From Paenibacillus aurantius (lineage in GTDB: Bacteria > Bacillota > Bacilli > Paenibacillales > NBRC-103111): a stretch of 64,000 nucleotides of DNA. Within the stretch, counting starts at the first letter, position 1. The number at the start of each line of letters is the position of its first letter. The position numbers and the translations under genes were made by a program. The DNA lies in the NCBI RefSeq assembly GCF_032268605.1, contig NZ_CP130318.1, positions 1,395,001 through 1,459,000 of the forward strand, given 5' to 3'. The notes below the pieces were generated by a model. The model saw only the letters and a list, made by a program, of their open reading frames with translations. It was not told the origin of the DNA and did not search any database. This document shows positions 50,812 through 60,813 of the stretch, in pieces.

Positions 50812-53151
50812 TTGAACGCAAACGAGAAGCCGTCCGGCTTGCGGCTATGGTACGACAAGCCGGCGGCCAAGTGGGAGCAGGCGCTGCCCATCGGCAACGG
50901 AAGGCTGGGCGGCATGATCTTCGGGGGAGCCGCCCAGGACAAGATCCAGCTCAATGAGGACACGATCTGGTACGGCGGACCGAAGGACGCGGACAACCCG
51001 GATGCGCTCCGGTACCTGCCGGAAATCCGCCGTCTGCTGACGGAGGGGAAGCAGACCGAGGCGGAACACCTGAGCCGCATGGCGCTGATGTCCGGGCCGA
51101 AATATTATTCCCCGTACCAGCCTCTGGGGGACCTGCTTCTCTGGTTTGCCGGTCATGACCGGGCGGCGGAGGAGTATGAGCGGGAGCTGGACCTGGAGAC
51201 GGCGGTCTCTGTGGTCCGGTACCGGCTGAACGGAGCGGACTTCCGGCGGGCATATTTCAGCAGCGCGGCGGACCATGTGCTCGTCGTCCGTCTGGAGAGC
51301 GGCACGGCGGGAGGGCTGACCTTCGGTGCGAATCTGATGCGCCGCCCGTTCGATGGGGGCAGCCGTCCCGTCGCCTCCGATACGATCCGGATGGACGGCG
51401 AATGCGGGCGCGACGGCGTGAGCTTCGCCTGCACCGTCAAGGCGGTATGCGAGGGAGGCCGCGTTAACGCTGTCGGCGACTTCCTCTCGGTGGAAGGCGC
51501 GGACGCCGTCACGCTTCTGCTCGCGGCGGAATCCACGTTCCGTTCGCCGGACCCGGCCGAGGTGACGCTCCGGCGGGTTGAAGCGGCGGCCGCCAAAGGC
51601 TATGCCGCGCTCGAGCGGGATCATTCCGCCGAATATGCGGAGAAATTCGGCCGCGTGTCGCTATGGCTGTCCGGCGGGAACGGGGACGGCACCGATGAGG
51701 ACGGCGACGAATGCGAGGCGGCGCTGCCGACCGATCGGAGGCTTGAGCGCATGAAGGAGGGGCGGGAGGACACGGACCTCATCGGGCTCTTTTTCCAGTA
51801 CGGACGGTACCTTCTCCTCTCCTGCTCGCGCCCCGGCAGTCTGGCGGCGACGCTGCAGGGCATCTGGAACGACAGCTACACGCCTCCTTGGGAGTCCAAA
51901 TACACCATTAACATCAACACGGAAATGAACTATTGGCCTGCCGAAGTGTGCAACCTGTCCGAATGCCATGAGCCGCTGTTCGATCTGATCGAGCGGATGC
52001 GCCCGAGCGGCCGCCAAACGGCGAAGGCGCTGTACGGCTGCGAAGGATTCGTCGCGCATCACAATACGAATCTGTGGGGAGAGACGCGGGTGGAAGGCAT
52101 CCTCGTGACGAGCTCGATCTGGCCGATGGGAGCGGCCTGGCTGTCGCTTCACCTGTGGGAGCGCTACCGCTACGGCCTGGATGAGGAGTTCCTGCGGGAG
52201 AAGGCTTATCCCGTCATGAAGGAGGCCGCTCAGTTCCTGCTTAGCTATATGGTCACGGACGAGCGGGGACGGCTCCTTACGGGGCCTTCGATCTCGCCCG
52301 AGAACAAATTCCTCCTCCCGGACGGGACGCCGGGCACGCTGTGCATGGGGCCTGCGATGGATTCGCAGATCGCTTATGCGCTCTTCACCGCCTGCCTTGA
52401 AGCGGCCCGTCTTACGGGCCTGGATGACGGCTTCCGCGAGCGCCTCACGGAAGCGCGCGGCCGGCTGCCCGTTCTGCAGATCGGCAAGCACGGGGGGGTG
52501 ATGGAGTGGCTGGAGGATTACGAGGAAGCGGATCCCGGCCACCGCCACATCTCCCAGCTTTTTGCCCTTCATCCGGGCGAGCAGATCGACAAGCGCCGCA
52601 CGCCGGAGCTTGCTGCCGCCGCCCGGCGCACGCTGGAGCGGCGCCTTGCGAACGGCGGCGGCCATACGGGCTGGAGCCGGGCGTGGATCGTCAATTTCTG
52701 GTCGCGGCTCGGAGACGGGGATGCGGCGTACGATCACCTGCGGATGCTGCTCACCGGCTCCACTTATCCGAATCTGCTGGACAGTCATCCGCCTTTTCAG
52801 ATCGACGGCAATTTCGGCGGGACGGCCGGTCTTGCGGAAATGCTGCTGCAGTCCCACGCGGATGAGATCGAGCTGCTTCCCGCGCTGCCTACCGCCTGGC
52901 GCGCCGGGGAAGTGACGGGGCTGCGTGCCCGCGGCGGGGCCGGCGTTGACATCCGCTGGCGGGACGGCGGACTGGAGCAGGCTGTGGTGCGTCCGGGCCG
53001 CGACGGCGTCTGCCGTGTCCGCTCGTCCGAACCCCTTTCGGTATGCACGGGGGAGGGGGAGACGGTGGCAGCCGTCCATGAAGACGGAGCGGCCGTCTTC
53101 CAGGTGTCGGCGGGAACCGCCTATAGGCTGACTCCACAGGTGGAGAGATAA
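50812..53151 (+). CDS. Alpha-L-fucosidase, GH95 family
   Basis: 779 residues with a TTG start behind AAGGAGGAC. The N-terminal beta domain opens with LRLWYDKPAAKWEQALPIGN and GRLGGMIFGG. In the (alpha/alpha)6 barrel, NINTEMNYWPAEVCNLSE (near residue 366) holds the two Asn that activate water in GH95, and GGGHTGWSRAW (near 615) is a conserved active-site segment. GH95 enzymes hydrolyse alpha-1,2-linked L-fucose (some act on L-galactose) by inversion. No signal peptide is seen, so it acts on imported oligosaccharides. It heads a run of four enzyme genes. Confidence 0.93.
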   Translation: MNANEKPSGLRLWYDKPAAKWEQALPIGNGRLGGMIFGGAAQDKIQLNEDTIWYGGPKDADNPDALRYLPEIRRLLTEGKQTEAEHLSRMALMSGPKYYSPYQPLGDLLLWFAGHDRAAEEYERELDLETAVSVVRYRLNGADFRRAYFSSAADHVLVVRLESGTAGGLTFGANLMRRPFDGGSRPVASDTIRMDGECGRDGVSFACTVKAVCEGGRVNAVGDFLSVEGADAVTLLLAAESTFRSPDPAEVTLRRVEAAAAKGYAALERDHSAEYAEKFGRVSLWLSGGNGDGTDEDGDECEAALPTDRRLERMKEGREDTDLIGLFFQYGRYLLLSCSRPGSLAATLQGIWNDSYTPPWESKYTININTEMNYWPAEVCNLSECHEPLFDLIERMRPSGRQTAKALYGCEGFVAHHNTNLWGETRVEGILVTSSIWPMGAAWLSLHLWERYRYGLDEEFLREKAYPVMKEAAQFLLSYMVTDERGRLLTGPSISPENKFLLPDGTPGTLCMGPAMDSQIAYALFTACLEAARLTGLDDGFRERLTEARGRLPVLQIGKHGGVMEWLEDYEEADPGHRHISQLFALHPGEQIDKRRTPELAAAARRTLERRLANGGGHTGWSRAWIVNFWSRLGDGDAAYDHLRMLLTGSTYPNLLDSHPPFQIDGNFGGTAGLAEMLLQSHADEIELLPALPTAWRAGEVTGLRARGGAGVDIRWRDGGLEQAVVRPGRDGVCRVRSSEPLSVCTGEGETVAAVHEDGAAVFQVSAGTAYRLTPQVER

Positions 53152-53396
53152 AGGATCAAATCGATGCCCATTCCGCAAGGAAACCCCGTGCTGTCCATTG
53201 GCTGCAGCATGACAGACGCCTGGCTGCGCCCATGGACGCGCCGGTATAACGGCCGGACCCGGCGGGCGGCAGGCGATGAACCCGGCCGGTGTGCAAAATG
53301 GACCGCTGCAAGATGGGCGGCATTCTATTGGGGCCTCTGATCAAGGCGGAGGGGTGCCTTGCCGGAATCGGGCAAGTGATTACAAGGAGGATGGAC

Positions 53397-54449
53397 ATGA
53401 ACAAACAATCGCTCGGCCATCTGGCCGACCGTCTGCTTCCCGCTCCGAAGAACGGCGGGTTCCGGATGGAAGGATACTGGGTCTGGTGCGGAAGCGCCGT
53501 GAAGGGGGAAGACGGACGGTTCCATCTGTTCGCTTCCCGCTGGCCCAAGCATCTGCCCATGCACCCCGGCTGGCTCGTCGGCTCGGAAGTCGTCCGGGCG
53601 TCGGCGGACCGGCCGGAGGGACCGTATACGTTCGAGGAAGTGGTGCTTCCCGCTCGCGGAGCGGAATATTGGGACGGACGCGCCACTCACAATCCGCACA
53701 TCGTGAAGCACGGGGACGAGTACCTGCTCTATTACATGGGAACGACGCATCCGTTACCCGAGCCGATGCCGGAGGAGGAGCTCGCGCCGGACGACCCGCG
53801 CGTCATTGTGGCACGCGCGGGCAAGCGGGTCGGCCTGGCGGTATCGAAGAGCGTCTTCGGGCCGTGGGAGCGGCCGGAAGCGCCAATCCTCGACACGCGT
53901 CCGGGACGCTTCGACAGCTTCCTTACGTCCAATCCCGCACCCTGCGTCCAGGAAGACGGCTCGGTGCTGCTGATCTATAAGGCGCGCCGTTATGAGGGCA
54001 ACGTGCACGGGAGGATGACAATCGGCGCGGCCCATGCGGATCATTATCGGGGCCCATACCGCGTACTCTCCGACGACCCGGTCTTCCCGCCCGACCGCTT
54101 TCATATCGAGGACCCTTTCGTCTGGAAGACGGACGCGGGCTACGAGCTGATCGCGAAGGACATGGAGGGCACGCTCTGCGGAGAGAAGCACGGGGGAATT
54201 CATGCCTTCTCGCCGGACGGCCGCGACTGGCGGCTCGCCGATCCGCCCAAGTCGTATTCGCGCCGCATCCGGTGGGATGACGGCACGGAACAAACGTTAG
54301 GCAATCTGGAGCGGCCGTTCCTGCTGTTCCAGGACGGCAGGCCGACTCACCTGTTCGCGGCGGTCGCCGACGGGCCGGGCGGGTTCCGCAACGCATCGAA
54401 TACGTGGAACCAGGTATTCCCGATAGCCGATTGGAGGGAGACGGAATGA
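53397..54449 (+). CDS. GH43-like five-bladed beta-propeller glycosidase
   Basis: 350 residues from the ATG at 53397, 6 nt after AAGGAGG. It shows propeller-type motifs: EGYWVWCGSAVKGEDGRFHL, YWDGRATHNPHIVKHGD, LLYYMGTTH, and HIEDPFVWKTDAGYELI, in which acidic residues fit the GH43/GH117-like clan. The enzyme is cytoplasmic. Members of this subgroup are common in Paenibacillus glycan operons, but their specificity is mostly untested. It overlaps the oxidoreductase gene by 4 bp (ATGA). Confidence 0.78.
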   Translation: MNKQSLGHLADRLLPAPKNGGFRMEGYWVWCGSAVKGEDGRFHLFASRWPKHLPMHPGWLVGSEVVRASADRPEGPYTFEEVVLPARGAEYWDGRATHNPHIVKHGDEYLLYYMGTTHPLPEPMPEEELAPDDPRVIVARAGKRVGLAVSKSVFGPWERPEAPILDTRPGRFDSFLTSNPAPCVQEDGSVLLIYKARRYEGNVHGRMTIGAAHADHYRGPYRVLSDDPVFPPDRFHIEDPFVWKTDAGYELIAKDMEGTLCGEKHGGIHAFSPDGRDWRLADPPKSYSRRIRWDDGTEQTLGNLERPFLLFQDGRPTHLFAAVADGPGGFRNASNTWNQVFPIADWRETE

Positions 54450-55447
54450 AGGCGATTCTGGCCGGCATGGGGGCCGCGGGGACGAGCTGGTACCGGCGGC
54501 TCCGGGAAAAGGGAATCGAGACGGCGGTCGTCGAGCGCAATGAGGCACTGAGGGAGGCGGTGCTCGCGCAGGGGAGCGTTTTCTATACGGATGTAAAGGA
54601 GGCGATCGAGAAGGAGCAGCCTGACTTCCTCCTTAACGTCACGTCTCCGCATGCGCACGGTCCGGTCAATCACCTCGCGTTCGATTATCGGCTGCCCGTG
54701 CTGTCCGAGAAGCCGATCTCGTTCGATTACGCGGAGTCGGCGGGCATGACGGAGCGCGCGGTGCGCGAGGGCATTCCTTTCATGATCGCGGAGAATTACC
54801 GGCGCATGCCCGATCCACGGCGGGTGAAGCGCCTGATCGATGACGGGGCGATCGGCCGTCTGTCGTCCATGGACGCCGTCTTCAACCGGTACCATCATGT
54901 GCATCGCCACTACCGGGTCAGCCTGCTCGACGATATCGCGGTGCATCATTTTGACATGATGCGTTATTTTGCCGGAGTGGAAGGCATTCGTTTGTATGCG
55001 GAACGGTACTGCCCGTTGAACGCCTGGGGAGAGGCGGAGGACCATAACGCGGCGGCGTTAGTCGAGCTGGAAGGGGGCATCCGGGCGACGTACTCGGGGA
55101 CCATTACCTCGCACGCCCAACCGACCCCGTGGCACGGCAACTGGCGGATCGACGGGACAGAAGGCTCGATCGAGCTGACGGAGAAGTCGGTTGCGCTCGT
55201 CCGGAGAGGAGTCCGCACGCCGGTCGAGGATGACGGAACCGCGGAGCGGGCGGATATCCTCGAGGAGTTTCTGACGGCGCTCCGGGAAGGCACGGAGCCC
55301 GACACCTCCGCCGCGGACTATATGCATACCCAGGCGCTTGTGCAGGCAGCCAAGGAATCGGCCCGGGAACAACGGGCGGTTTCCGTGGACCGTCCGCACT
55401 ATGGCGATACGGCGGCAGCGTGGAAGAGGAAGGAGGGCTCGGCATGA
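54446..55447 (+). CDS. Gfo/Idh/MocA family oxidoreductase
   Basis: 333 residues. N-terminal Rossmann part starting MKAILAGMGAAGTSWYRRL, then LLNVTSPHAHGP and the family signature SEKPISFDYA with its catalytic Lys. The C-terminal substrate domain includes DIAVHHFDMMRYFAG. Such enzymes use NAD(P) to oxidise or reduce sugars, and some cleave glycosides by transient oxidation (GH109-like). Start and stop overlap those of both neighbours, so the four-gene run is a tight operon. Confidence 0.92.
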   Translation: MKAILAGMGAAGTSWYRRLREKGIETAVVERNEALREAVLAQGSVFYTDVKEAIEKEQPDFLLNVTSPHAHGPVNHLAFDYRLPVLSEKPISFDYAESAGMTERAVREGIPFMIAENYRRMPDPRRVKRLIDDGAIGRLSSMDAVFNRYHHVHRHYRVSLLDDIAVHHFDMMRYFAGVEGIRLYAERYCPLNAWGEAEDHNAAALVELEGGIRATYSGTITSHAQPTPWHGNWRIDGTEGSIELTEKSVALVRRGVRTPVEDDGTAERADILEEFLTALREGTEPDTSAADYMHTQALVQAAKESAREQRAVSVDRPHYGDTAAAWKRKEGSA

Positions 55448-57597
55448 GCAGGAAGGGAACGGACTGGATGCGGGAGACCGCCCCCGGCGTATGGTCGGGC
55501 GTGATTGGAGAGCCCGAGGGAGTGTCACCGCTCGAATGGATGGGGAAAGAGCCGCTCGCGGACGCCCTCGCGGCCATGGAAACCGCCGGACTGCCGTTTG
55601 CGCTTGGCGAACTCACGGTGGAGCGGAGGAAGGGCTGGACGCTGCTGCGGATTCCGCTTGAGGAGGACGAACCCCTGTACGGGCTAGGCCTGCAGCTGAT
55701 GCGGATGAATCACCGCGGGCGCACCCGCTTCCTTCGCGTCAACAGTGATCCGAAGCAGGATACGGGCGAATCGCACGCCCCCGTGCCGCTTTTGATCAGC
55801 GCGAGGGGCTATGGCATCCTGGCGGATACGTCCCGCGTCGTGACGTTCCACTGCGGATCCACGGTTCCCCGCACGGAGAGCTTCACGGCGGAGCGGACGC
55901 CCGACCGGAATACGGATTCCTCTTGGAGGGCGACGCCTGTATCGCCGTTTCTGGAGCTCCGGCTTCCGCCCGAAGGCTGCCGGATCGTGCTGTTCGCGGG
56001 GCCGACTCCGCTCGATGCCGTCCGGCGCTATACGCTCTGGAGCGGCGGCGGGGCGCTGCCGCCGCGCTGGGGGCTCGGCTTCTGGCACCGCGTGCCGACC
56101 CTGTACACGGCCTCGGAGGCGGCCAACGAAGCACTCGAGTTCCGCAGGCGCGGCTTCCCGTGCGACGTCATCGGCCTGGAGCCCGGCTGGCACAGTGCCA
56201 GCTATCCGGTGACATACGAGTGGGCGCGGGAACGGTTCCCCGACCCGGCGGCCTTCGTTAAGGAACTCGGGTCGCACGGCTTCCGCATCAACCTGTGGGA
56301 GCATCCGTACGTCTCGCCGCAGGCGGGCATTTATCCGGCGCTGGAGCCCTATGCCGGCACGCACGGTGTATGGGGCGGCATCGCTCCGGACTATACGGTG
56401 CCCGAGGCGCAGGCGGTCTATCAGCGTCAGCATGAAGACGAGCACGTCGCGATCGGAATATCGGGCTACAAGCACGACGAGTGCGACGGCAGCGAGCTGA
56501 CGAACCACGCCTGGATGTTCCCGGCGCACGCCGAATTCCCGTCCGGATTGGACGGCGAACAGATGCGGCAGCTGTACGGCCTGCTCTTCCAGAAGATGAC
56601 GGACGACCTGTACCGCCGCTGCAACCGGCGCACCTACGGATTGGTCCGGGCTTCGGGGGCGGGTGCGGCTCCGATGCCGTATGTCCTGTACTCCGACCTG
56701 TACGATCACCGTCAGTTCGTGCGCGCGCTCTGCAGCGCCTCCTTCAGCGGGCTGCTCTGGACCCCCGAGGTGCGCAAGGCGGTAAGCGAGGAGGATTGGG
56801 TCCGCCGCATGCAGACCGTTGTCTTCTCCCCGCTCGCCATGCTGAATGCCTGGGGGGACGGTACGAAGCCCTGGTCGTTTCCCGGAACCGAGGCCCTCAT
56901 CCGGCACTGCCTGGAGCTGCGCATGCGGCTGCTTCCGTATTTCTACACCGCCTTCGCCCGGTACCGCTACGAGGGCGTTCCTCCCTTCAGGGCCATGCCG
57001 CTCGTCGAGGGCTTCGCAGAAGCCGCGGCCGCCTACCGGGAATCCGTCCGGCACACCAAGACGACCTTGAACACGACCGACGGAGCCTACGGCAAGACCG
57101 CCGTCCGGGAATGGGACGACCAGTACATGGCGGGCGACGATTTGCTGGTGGCGCCGCTCTTCGCGGGAGAGACCTCGAGGGACGTTCTGCTGCCGCCGGG
57201 CGGCTGGTACGGGCTCGACTCCGGCGTCCGCTGCGAAGGCGGCGGCGTCGTGCGCCTGGACTGCCCTCTCGGGCACCTGCCGGTCTTTGTCCGGGAGGGT
57301 GCGGTGATTCCGCTCATGCCGGCGCTGCCTCACGTGCCCAAGCCGGGGGCGAAGGTGCCAGTCGAATGGTGCCACTTCGGGAATACGCCGGGCCGGGGCG
57401 TGCTGTACGACGACGACGGAGAGACGTTCGATTACGAGGATGGCCGGCAGGTGTGGCTGACGGCGGAGGTCATCCGGGGAGACGATGGCCGCTGGAAGGG
57501 CACGTCCACCGTGGAGCGCGGAGGAGCAGAGACGTCGTATCTGTACGGCTTGCCGACATGGCGGTACGGACTGGAGCGTCTGCCGGAATCCCCGTGA
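55444..57597 (+). CDS. GH31-family alpha-glycosidase (divergent)
   Basis: 717 residues. The N-terminal beta-sandwich is followed by the TIM barrel (GLGFWHRVPTLYTASE, GFPCDVIGLEPGWH). The nucleophile Asp is probably in GYKHDECDG, comparable to K-T-D in alpha-xylosidases, and the acid/base in VLYSDLYDHRQFVRAL. C-terminal beta domains end with YDDDGETFDYEDG. GH31 includes alpha-glucosidases, alpha-xylosidases and alpha-galactosidases. With two fucosidase families in the locus, an alpha-xylosidase for fucosylated xyloglucan pieces is attractive, but the sequence does not settle it. Confidence 0.85.
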   Translation: MSRKGTDWMRETAPGVWSGVIGEPEGVSPLEWMGKEPLADALAAMETAGLPFALGELTVERRKGWTLLRIPLEEDEPLYGLGLQLMRMNHRGRTRFLRVNSDPKQDTGESHAPVPLLISARGYGILADTSRVVTFHCGSTVPRTESFTAERTPDRNTDSSWRATPVSPFLELRLPPEGCRIVLFAGPTPLDAVRRYTLWSGGGALPPRWGLGFWHRVPTLYTASEAANEALEFRRRGFPCDVIGLEPGWHSASYPVTYEWARERFPDPAAFVKELGSHGFRINLWEHPYVSPQAGIYPALEPYAGTHGVWGGIAPDYTVPEAQAVYQRQHEDEHVAIGISGYKHDECDGSELTNHAWMFPAHAEFPSGLDGEQMRQLYGLLFQKMTDDLYRRCNRRTYGLVRASGAGAAPMPYVLYSDLYDHRQFVRALCSASFSGLLWTPEVRKAVSEEDWVRRMQTVVFSPLAMLNAWGDGTKPWSFPGTEALIRHCLELRMRLLPYFYTAFARYRYEGVPPFRAMPLVEGFAEAAAAYRESVRHTKTTLNTTDGAYGKTAVREWDDQYMAGDDLLVAPLFAGETSRDVLLPPGGWYGLDSGVRCEGGGVVRLDCPLGHLPVFVREGAVIPLMPALPHVPKPGAKVPVEWCHFGNTPGRGVLYDDDGETFDYEDGRQVWLTAEVIRGDDGRWKGTSTVERGGAETSYLYGLPTWRYGLERLPESP

Positions 57598-57937
57598 TGC
57601 GATCGATTCCGATCGTAAAAAAAACACAGCTCCACCTCAAGTTTCTCCCTGGGTTCCCTGCCCCCTCTCCGGTATAATGCTGTCCAACTGCAAGATCAAG
57701 TTCCGGGACGGCCAACGTAAGCCGACCCCGGATTGACAGCAAGAGCCAGAACGAGGGAGGGTCCCGTCATATTGTTCAATCCGTCCACGCATAGTAAGCT
57801 CTAAGAACGGGGAGTGCAGGCGGCTGCAGCGGCTTGTCCTTTTGCGGGCCTTCCAGTGCTAGTCGCCGTCTTCCTCCCGGTTGTCCAAGGGAAGATCGTG
57901 TTGGAGAAGAGGGAACAAGAGGGAGAGGGCAACTGAC
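57598..57937 (+). other. Intergenic region with promoter and long leader of the YesN/YesM system
   Basis: 340 bp without a gene. The promoter box at 57614-57678 is followed by about 250 nt of untranslated leader with a modest hairpin near 57810-57850 (GGCGGCTGCAGCGGC region). No terminator was found after the GH31 gene, so some read-through is possible. Confidence 0.5.
57614..57678 (+). promoter_or_regulatory. Promoter of the YesN/YesM system, with box shared with the permease promoter
   Basis: A-tract plus CACAG (57625-57629), CTGGGTT in the -35 region and TATAAT at 57673-57678. The CACAG to -10 distance is 48 bp, identical to that at 63124-63172, and much of the sequence between is the same without gaps. 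The weak -35 (TGGGTT) suggests activator dependence. Confidence 0.65.
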
Positions 57938-58954
57938 ATGAGATTGCTGATCGTCGACGACGAACCGATTATACGCAGCGGCTTAATGAAAATGGCGCAG
58001 GATTACAGCCCGGCGTTTACCCATATCGAAACGGCCATTAACGGGGAAGAGGCGCTTACCATCATCGGTGACGCCGAGCCGGACCTGCTGATGACGGACA
58101 TCCGCATGCCGCGCATGGACGGTTTGGAGCTGTGCCGCCGGGTCCACGAAAACTACCCTCACATTCTGATGGTGGTGGTATCCGGCTTCGGCGACTTCGA
58201 CTATGCCCAGAAATGCCTGGCTTATGGAGTCAAGCATTACCTGCTTAAGCCGGTTACCCCGCCGGACTTGTACGAGGTGTTCGATCAGATCCTGCGGACG
58301 ATGCCTCAGGTGCATATCCCGGTATCCCGCTATGTCCAGTGGGTAGAGCGCATGGAGATGAGCATCTGGACCCTTCAGGCGGACGAGATGTCGTCGCTCA
58401 TGGAGGAGTGGCGGCAGCACTGCTCCAACCTGCCGGCCAAGCAGCTCCGGGATCTGCTGCACGACATCATGGCCCTCCTGCAGAAGCAGTTGAAGGAGAA
58501 AAAGCGGACCGCGACGCCCGCTCTGGAGGAACCTCTGGAGGCGGCGACCAAAGCGGAGCTGTTCCGGGAATTCGAGGCGCGGCTGCAGACGACCATGGCC
58601 GACCTGCTGTCCGCCCGCCGGGGTAACTTCAAGGACCCGATGGAGGAAGCGAAGGCGTATATCGACACGCATCTGTCCGTGGAGATCTCGCTGAAGGAAG
58701 TGGCCGATATGGTCGGCATTACCCCGACCTATTTCAGCACCCTGTTCAAAAAAATGACCAACCAGACCTTCGTCAGCTACCGCATCCACCGTCGGATGGA
58801 GAAGGCGAGCGAGCTGCTGTCCGTTCCGCACATGCGCACCGTCGACGTGGCCTCGGAGGTGGGGTACGACGATTATCCGCATTTTACGAAGACGTTTAAG
58901 AAAATATTCGGGCTTTCCCCGTCGGAATACCGGTCGAAGCTGGGGATCCGATGA
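57938..58954 (+). CDS. Response regulator, YesN type (receiver plus AraC domain)
   Basis: 338 residues, start at MRLLIVDDEP behind GGGAGAGG. Receiver domain: acidic DDEP, phospho-acceptor Asp in LLMTDIRMPRMDGLEL, and Lys in HYLLKPVTP. A linker of about 110 residues leads to an AraC-type double helix-turn-helix: EISLKEVADMVGITPTYFST, then VDVASEVGYDDYPHFTKTFK and KKIFGLSPSEYR. Such regulators activate sugar ABC transporters and glycosidase genes. It overlaps the kinase gene by 4 bp. Its probable targets are its own promoter and the permease promoter at 63114. Confidence 0.94.
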   Translation: MRLLIVDDEPIIRSGLMKMAQDYSPAFTHIETAINGEEALTIIGDAEPDLLMTDIRMPRMDGLELCRRVHENYPHILMVVVSGFGDFDYAQKCLAYGVKHYLLKPVTPPDLYEVFDQILRTMPQVHIPVSRYVQWVERMEMSIWTLQADEMSSLMEEWRQHCSNLPAKQLRDLLHDIMALLQKQLKEKKRTATPALEEPLEAATKAELFREFEARLQTTMADLLSARRGNFKDPMEEAKAYIDTHLSVEISLKEVADMVGITPTYFSTLFKKMTNQTFVSYRIHRRMEKASELLSVPHMRTVDVASEVGYDDYPHFTKTFKKIFGLSPSEYRSKLGIR

Positions 58955-60795
58955 AAAACCTGAACCTGTTCTCGAAGCTGCTGCTCTCGTATCTGATCGT
59001 CATCCTGATCTCGCTTGCGAGCGTTGGCTTCTTCTCGTACCGGGCTTCTTCGGACGAATTGGACCAGCTTGTGGAGAACCAGCTCAGCCAGGTGGTCGGC
59101 AATGCCGTTCATCATACCGATCTGTATATCCGGGCCTACGAACGGTCCATGGTCTCCCTCTTGAACAGCACGGATGTGAAGCGGTTCATCGACCTGCCGC
59201 CGGAGGAGACGGGCTATCCGTACTACGAGCTGCGCAAGTCGATCCGCGAGTTCAGCATCGAGCCCGCGTTCATCCGGAACCCGGAAATCGCGAACATCTT
59301 TCTCCTCAGCTTCAACGAGAACGCCATATACTTCTTCAACGAGAATGCGAACGGGTCATTCTCCAAGGAAGAGATCCGCGGGCAGCTCGACTTCTACAAG
59401 GCCAATACGGCCGAGCAGGGCAAGCTGTCCGTGCTGAATCACAGCATCCAGCCGGCGCAGCAGAATCAGATGCTGACGCTTGTCAGGAGGATCCGCGGCC
59501 TCTCCTCGACGGAGCTGAAGGGCATCCTGGGCATCGAGATGCGCGCCGCCGAGCTGTCGGAGCTGTGGAAGGGGATCGACCTCGGCAAGAACGGGTATTT
59601 TTTCATCGCGGATGCCGAGGGCAAGTATGTGTACCATCCGGACAAAAGCCGGATCGGCTCCGAAGTGCCGGAGTCGATCCGCGGGCCGGTGCTGGAGGCG
59701 AAATCCGCCGCCTTCACGGGAACGATCGACGGCAAGGACTGGGAGCTCATGAGCCGGACCTCGAATTACGGGAACTGGCGCCTTGTCGTCTCCATGTCGG
59801 TTGACGAGCTGCGCAAGCCGTCCGAGACGATTCGCACGACGACGCTTATCGTCGGCGCCTTCACGCTCATGCTCGCCATCTGGCTTGCTGTCCGCTTCGG
59901 CCGTTCCATAACGGAGCCGATCCGGAAGCTCAAGAGCGCGATGCGCCAGACCGAGAAGGGGAATTGGGCGATGATTCCGCATCCCGAGCACCGGGACGAA
60001 ATCGGTGAATTGATGATCCGCTACAACCTGATGGTCAACCGGTTGTCGGAGCTCGTGGACAAGGTGTACCAGGCCGAGCTGCGCGACCAGGAGAGCCGGA
60101 TGGAGCGGCAGAAGGCCGAGCTCCAGTCGCTGCAGCTGCAGATCAACCCGCATTTTCTCTATAACACGCTGGAGACGATCGTCTGTTATGCGGTCATCCG
60201 CGATTCGAAGGAAATTTCCGAAATTGTTAAGGCGCTTGCCTACATGCTTCGTTATTCGGTCAAGACGGACCTGGAGGAAGTGACGGTCGCCAACGAGCTG
60301 AAGCACGTGCTGTATTACCTTGTCGTGCTGCAGCACCGCATCGGCCGGGAGTTCGAGGCGGACGTCGCCGTACACCCGGATTACCTGCTCCGCAACATGG
60401 TCCGGCTGACGCTTCAGCCGCTTGTGGAGAATGTGTTCCAGCATGCGTTTCGGGACGGAGTCGAGGACTATCACTACATTCGGATCGACGCGGGCGAGGA
60501 GGGGGACACGTTCTGGGTCAGCGTGGAGGACAACGGTGCCGGCATGAACGCTTGGAAGCTGCAGGAGCTGCGGGACCGGCTGGATGCCAACCGGCTGGCG
60601 GACGGCAACGAGGAATCGTCTTCCGGCGCCGGGGGAATCGGCATCATGAACGTTCACCGGCGTATTCAGATGGTGTTTGGCGTCGCTTACGGACTGAGCA
60701 TCGAGAGCGAGGAAGACGTCGGCACGAAAATGACGATGCGCATGCCGGTATCCGGGGCTTTGCCCCCGAAGCGGCAGCCGCGCACCGATCGATAG
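58951..60795 (+). CDS. Sensor histidine kinase, YesM type
   Basis: 614 residues. Membrane helix at residues 7-27, a large extracellular dCache-like domain, a second helix near 292-311 (TTTLIVGAFTLMLAIWLAV), HAMP, then the YesM-type QINPHFLYNTLETIVCYAV with the phospho-acceptor His. The ATPase part has LVENVFQHAF, VEDNGAGM and GIGIMNVHRRIQMVFG. It senses a sugar or its binding protein and signals to the YesN-type regulator encoded just upstream. It is followed after 18 nt by a fucosidase gene in the same transcript. Confidence 0.95.
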   Translation: MKNLNLFSKLLLSYLIVILISLASVGFFSYRASSDELDQLVENQLSQVVGNAVHHTDLYIRAYERSMVSLLNSTDVKRFIDLPPEETGYPYYELRKSIREFSIEPAFIRNPEIANIFLLSFNENAIYFFNENANGSFSKEEIRGQLDFYKANTAEQGKLSVLNHSIQPAQQNQMLTLVRRIRGLSSTELKGILGIEMRAAELSELWKGIDLGKNGYFFIADAEGKYVYHPDKSRIGSEVPESIRGPVLEAKSAAFTGTIDGKDWELMSRTSNYGNWRLVVSMSVDELRKPSETIRTTTLIVGAFTLMLAIWLAVRFGRSITEPIRKLKSAMRQTEKGNWAMIPHPEHRDEIGELMIRYNLMVNRLSELVDKVYQAELRDQESRMERQKAELQSLQLQINPHFLYNTLETIVCYAVIRDSKEISEIVKALAYMLRYSVKTDLEEVTVANELKHVLYYLVVLQHRIGREFEADVAVHPDYLLRNMVRLTLQPLVENVFQHAFRDGVEDYHYIRIDAGEEGDTFWVSVEDNGAGMNAWKLQELRDRLDANRLADGNEESSSGAGGIGIMNVHRRIQMVFGVAYGLSIESEEDVGTKMTMRMPVSGALPPKRQPRTDR

Positions 60796-60813
60796 CAAGG
60801 AGGAAGAAATCGG

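Noticed and set aside
55684-57627. 647-codon minus-strand open frame opposite the GH31 gene
   Set aside because: High GC removes stop codons from the opposite strand; GH31 motifs prove the plus-strand gene.
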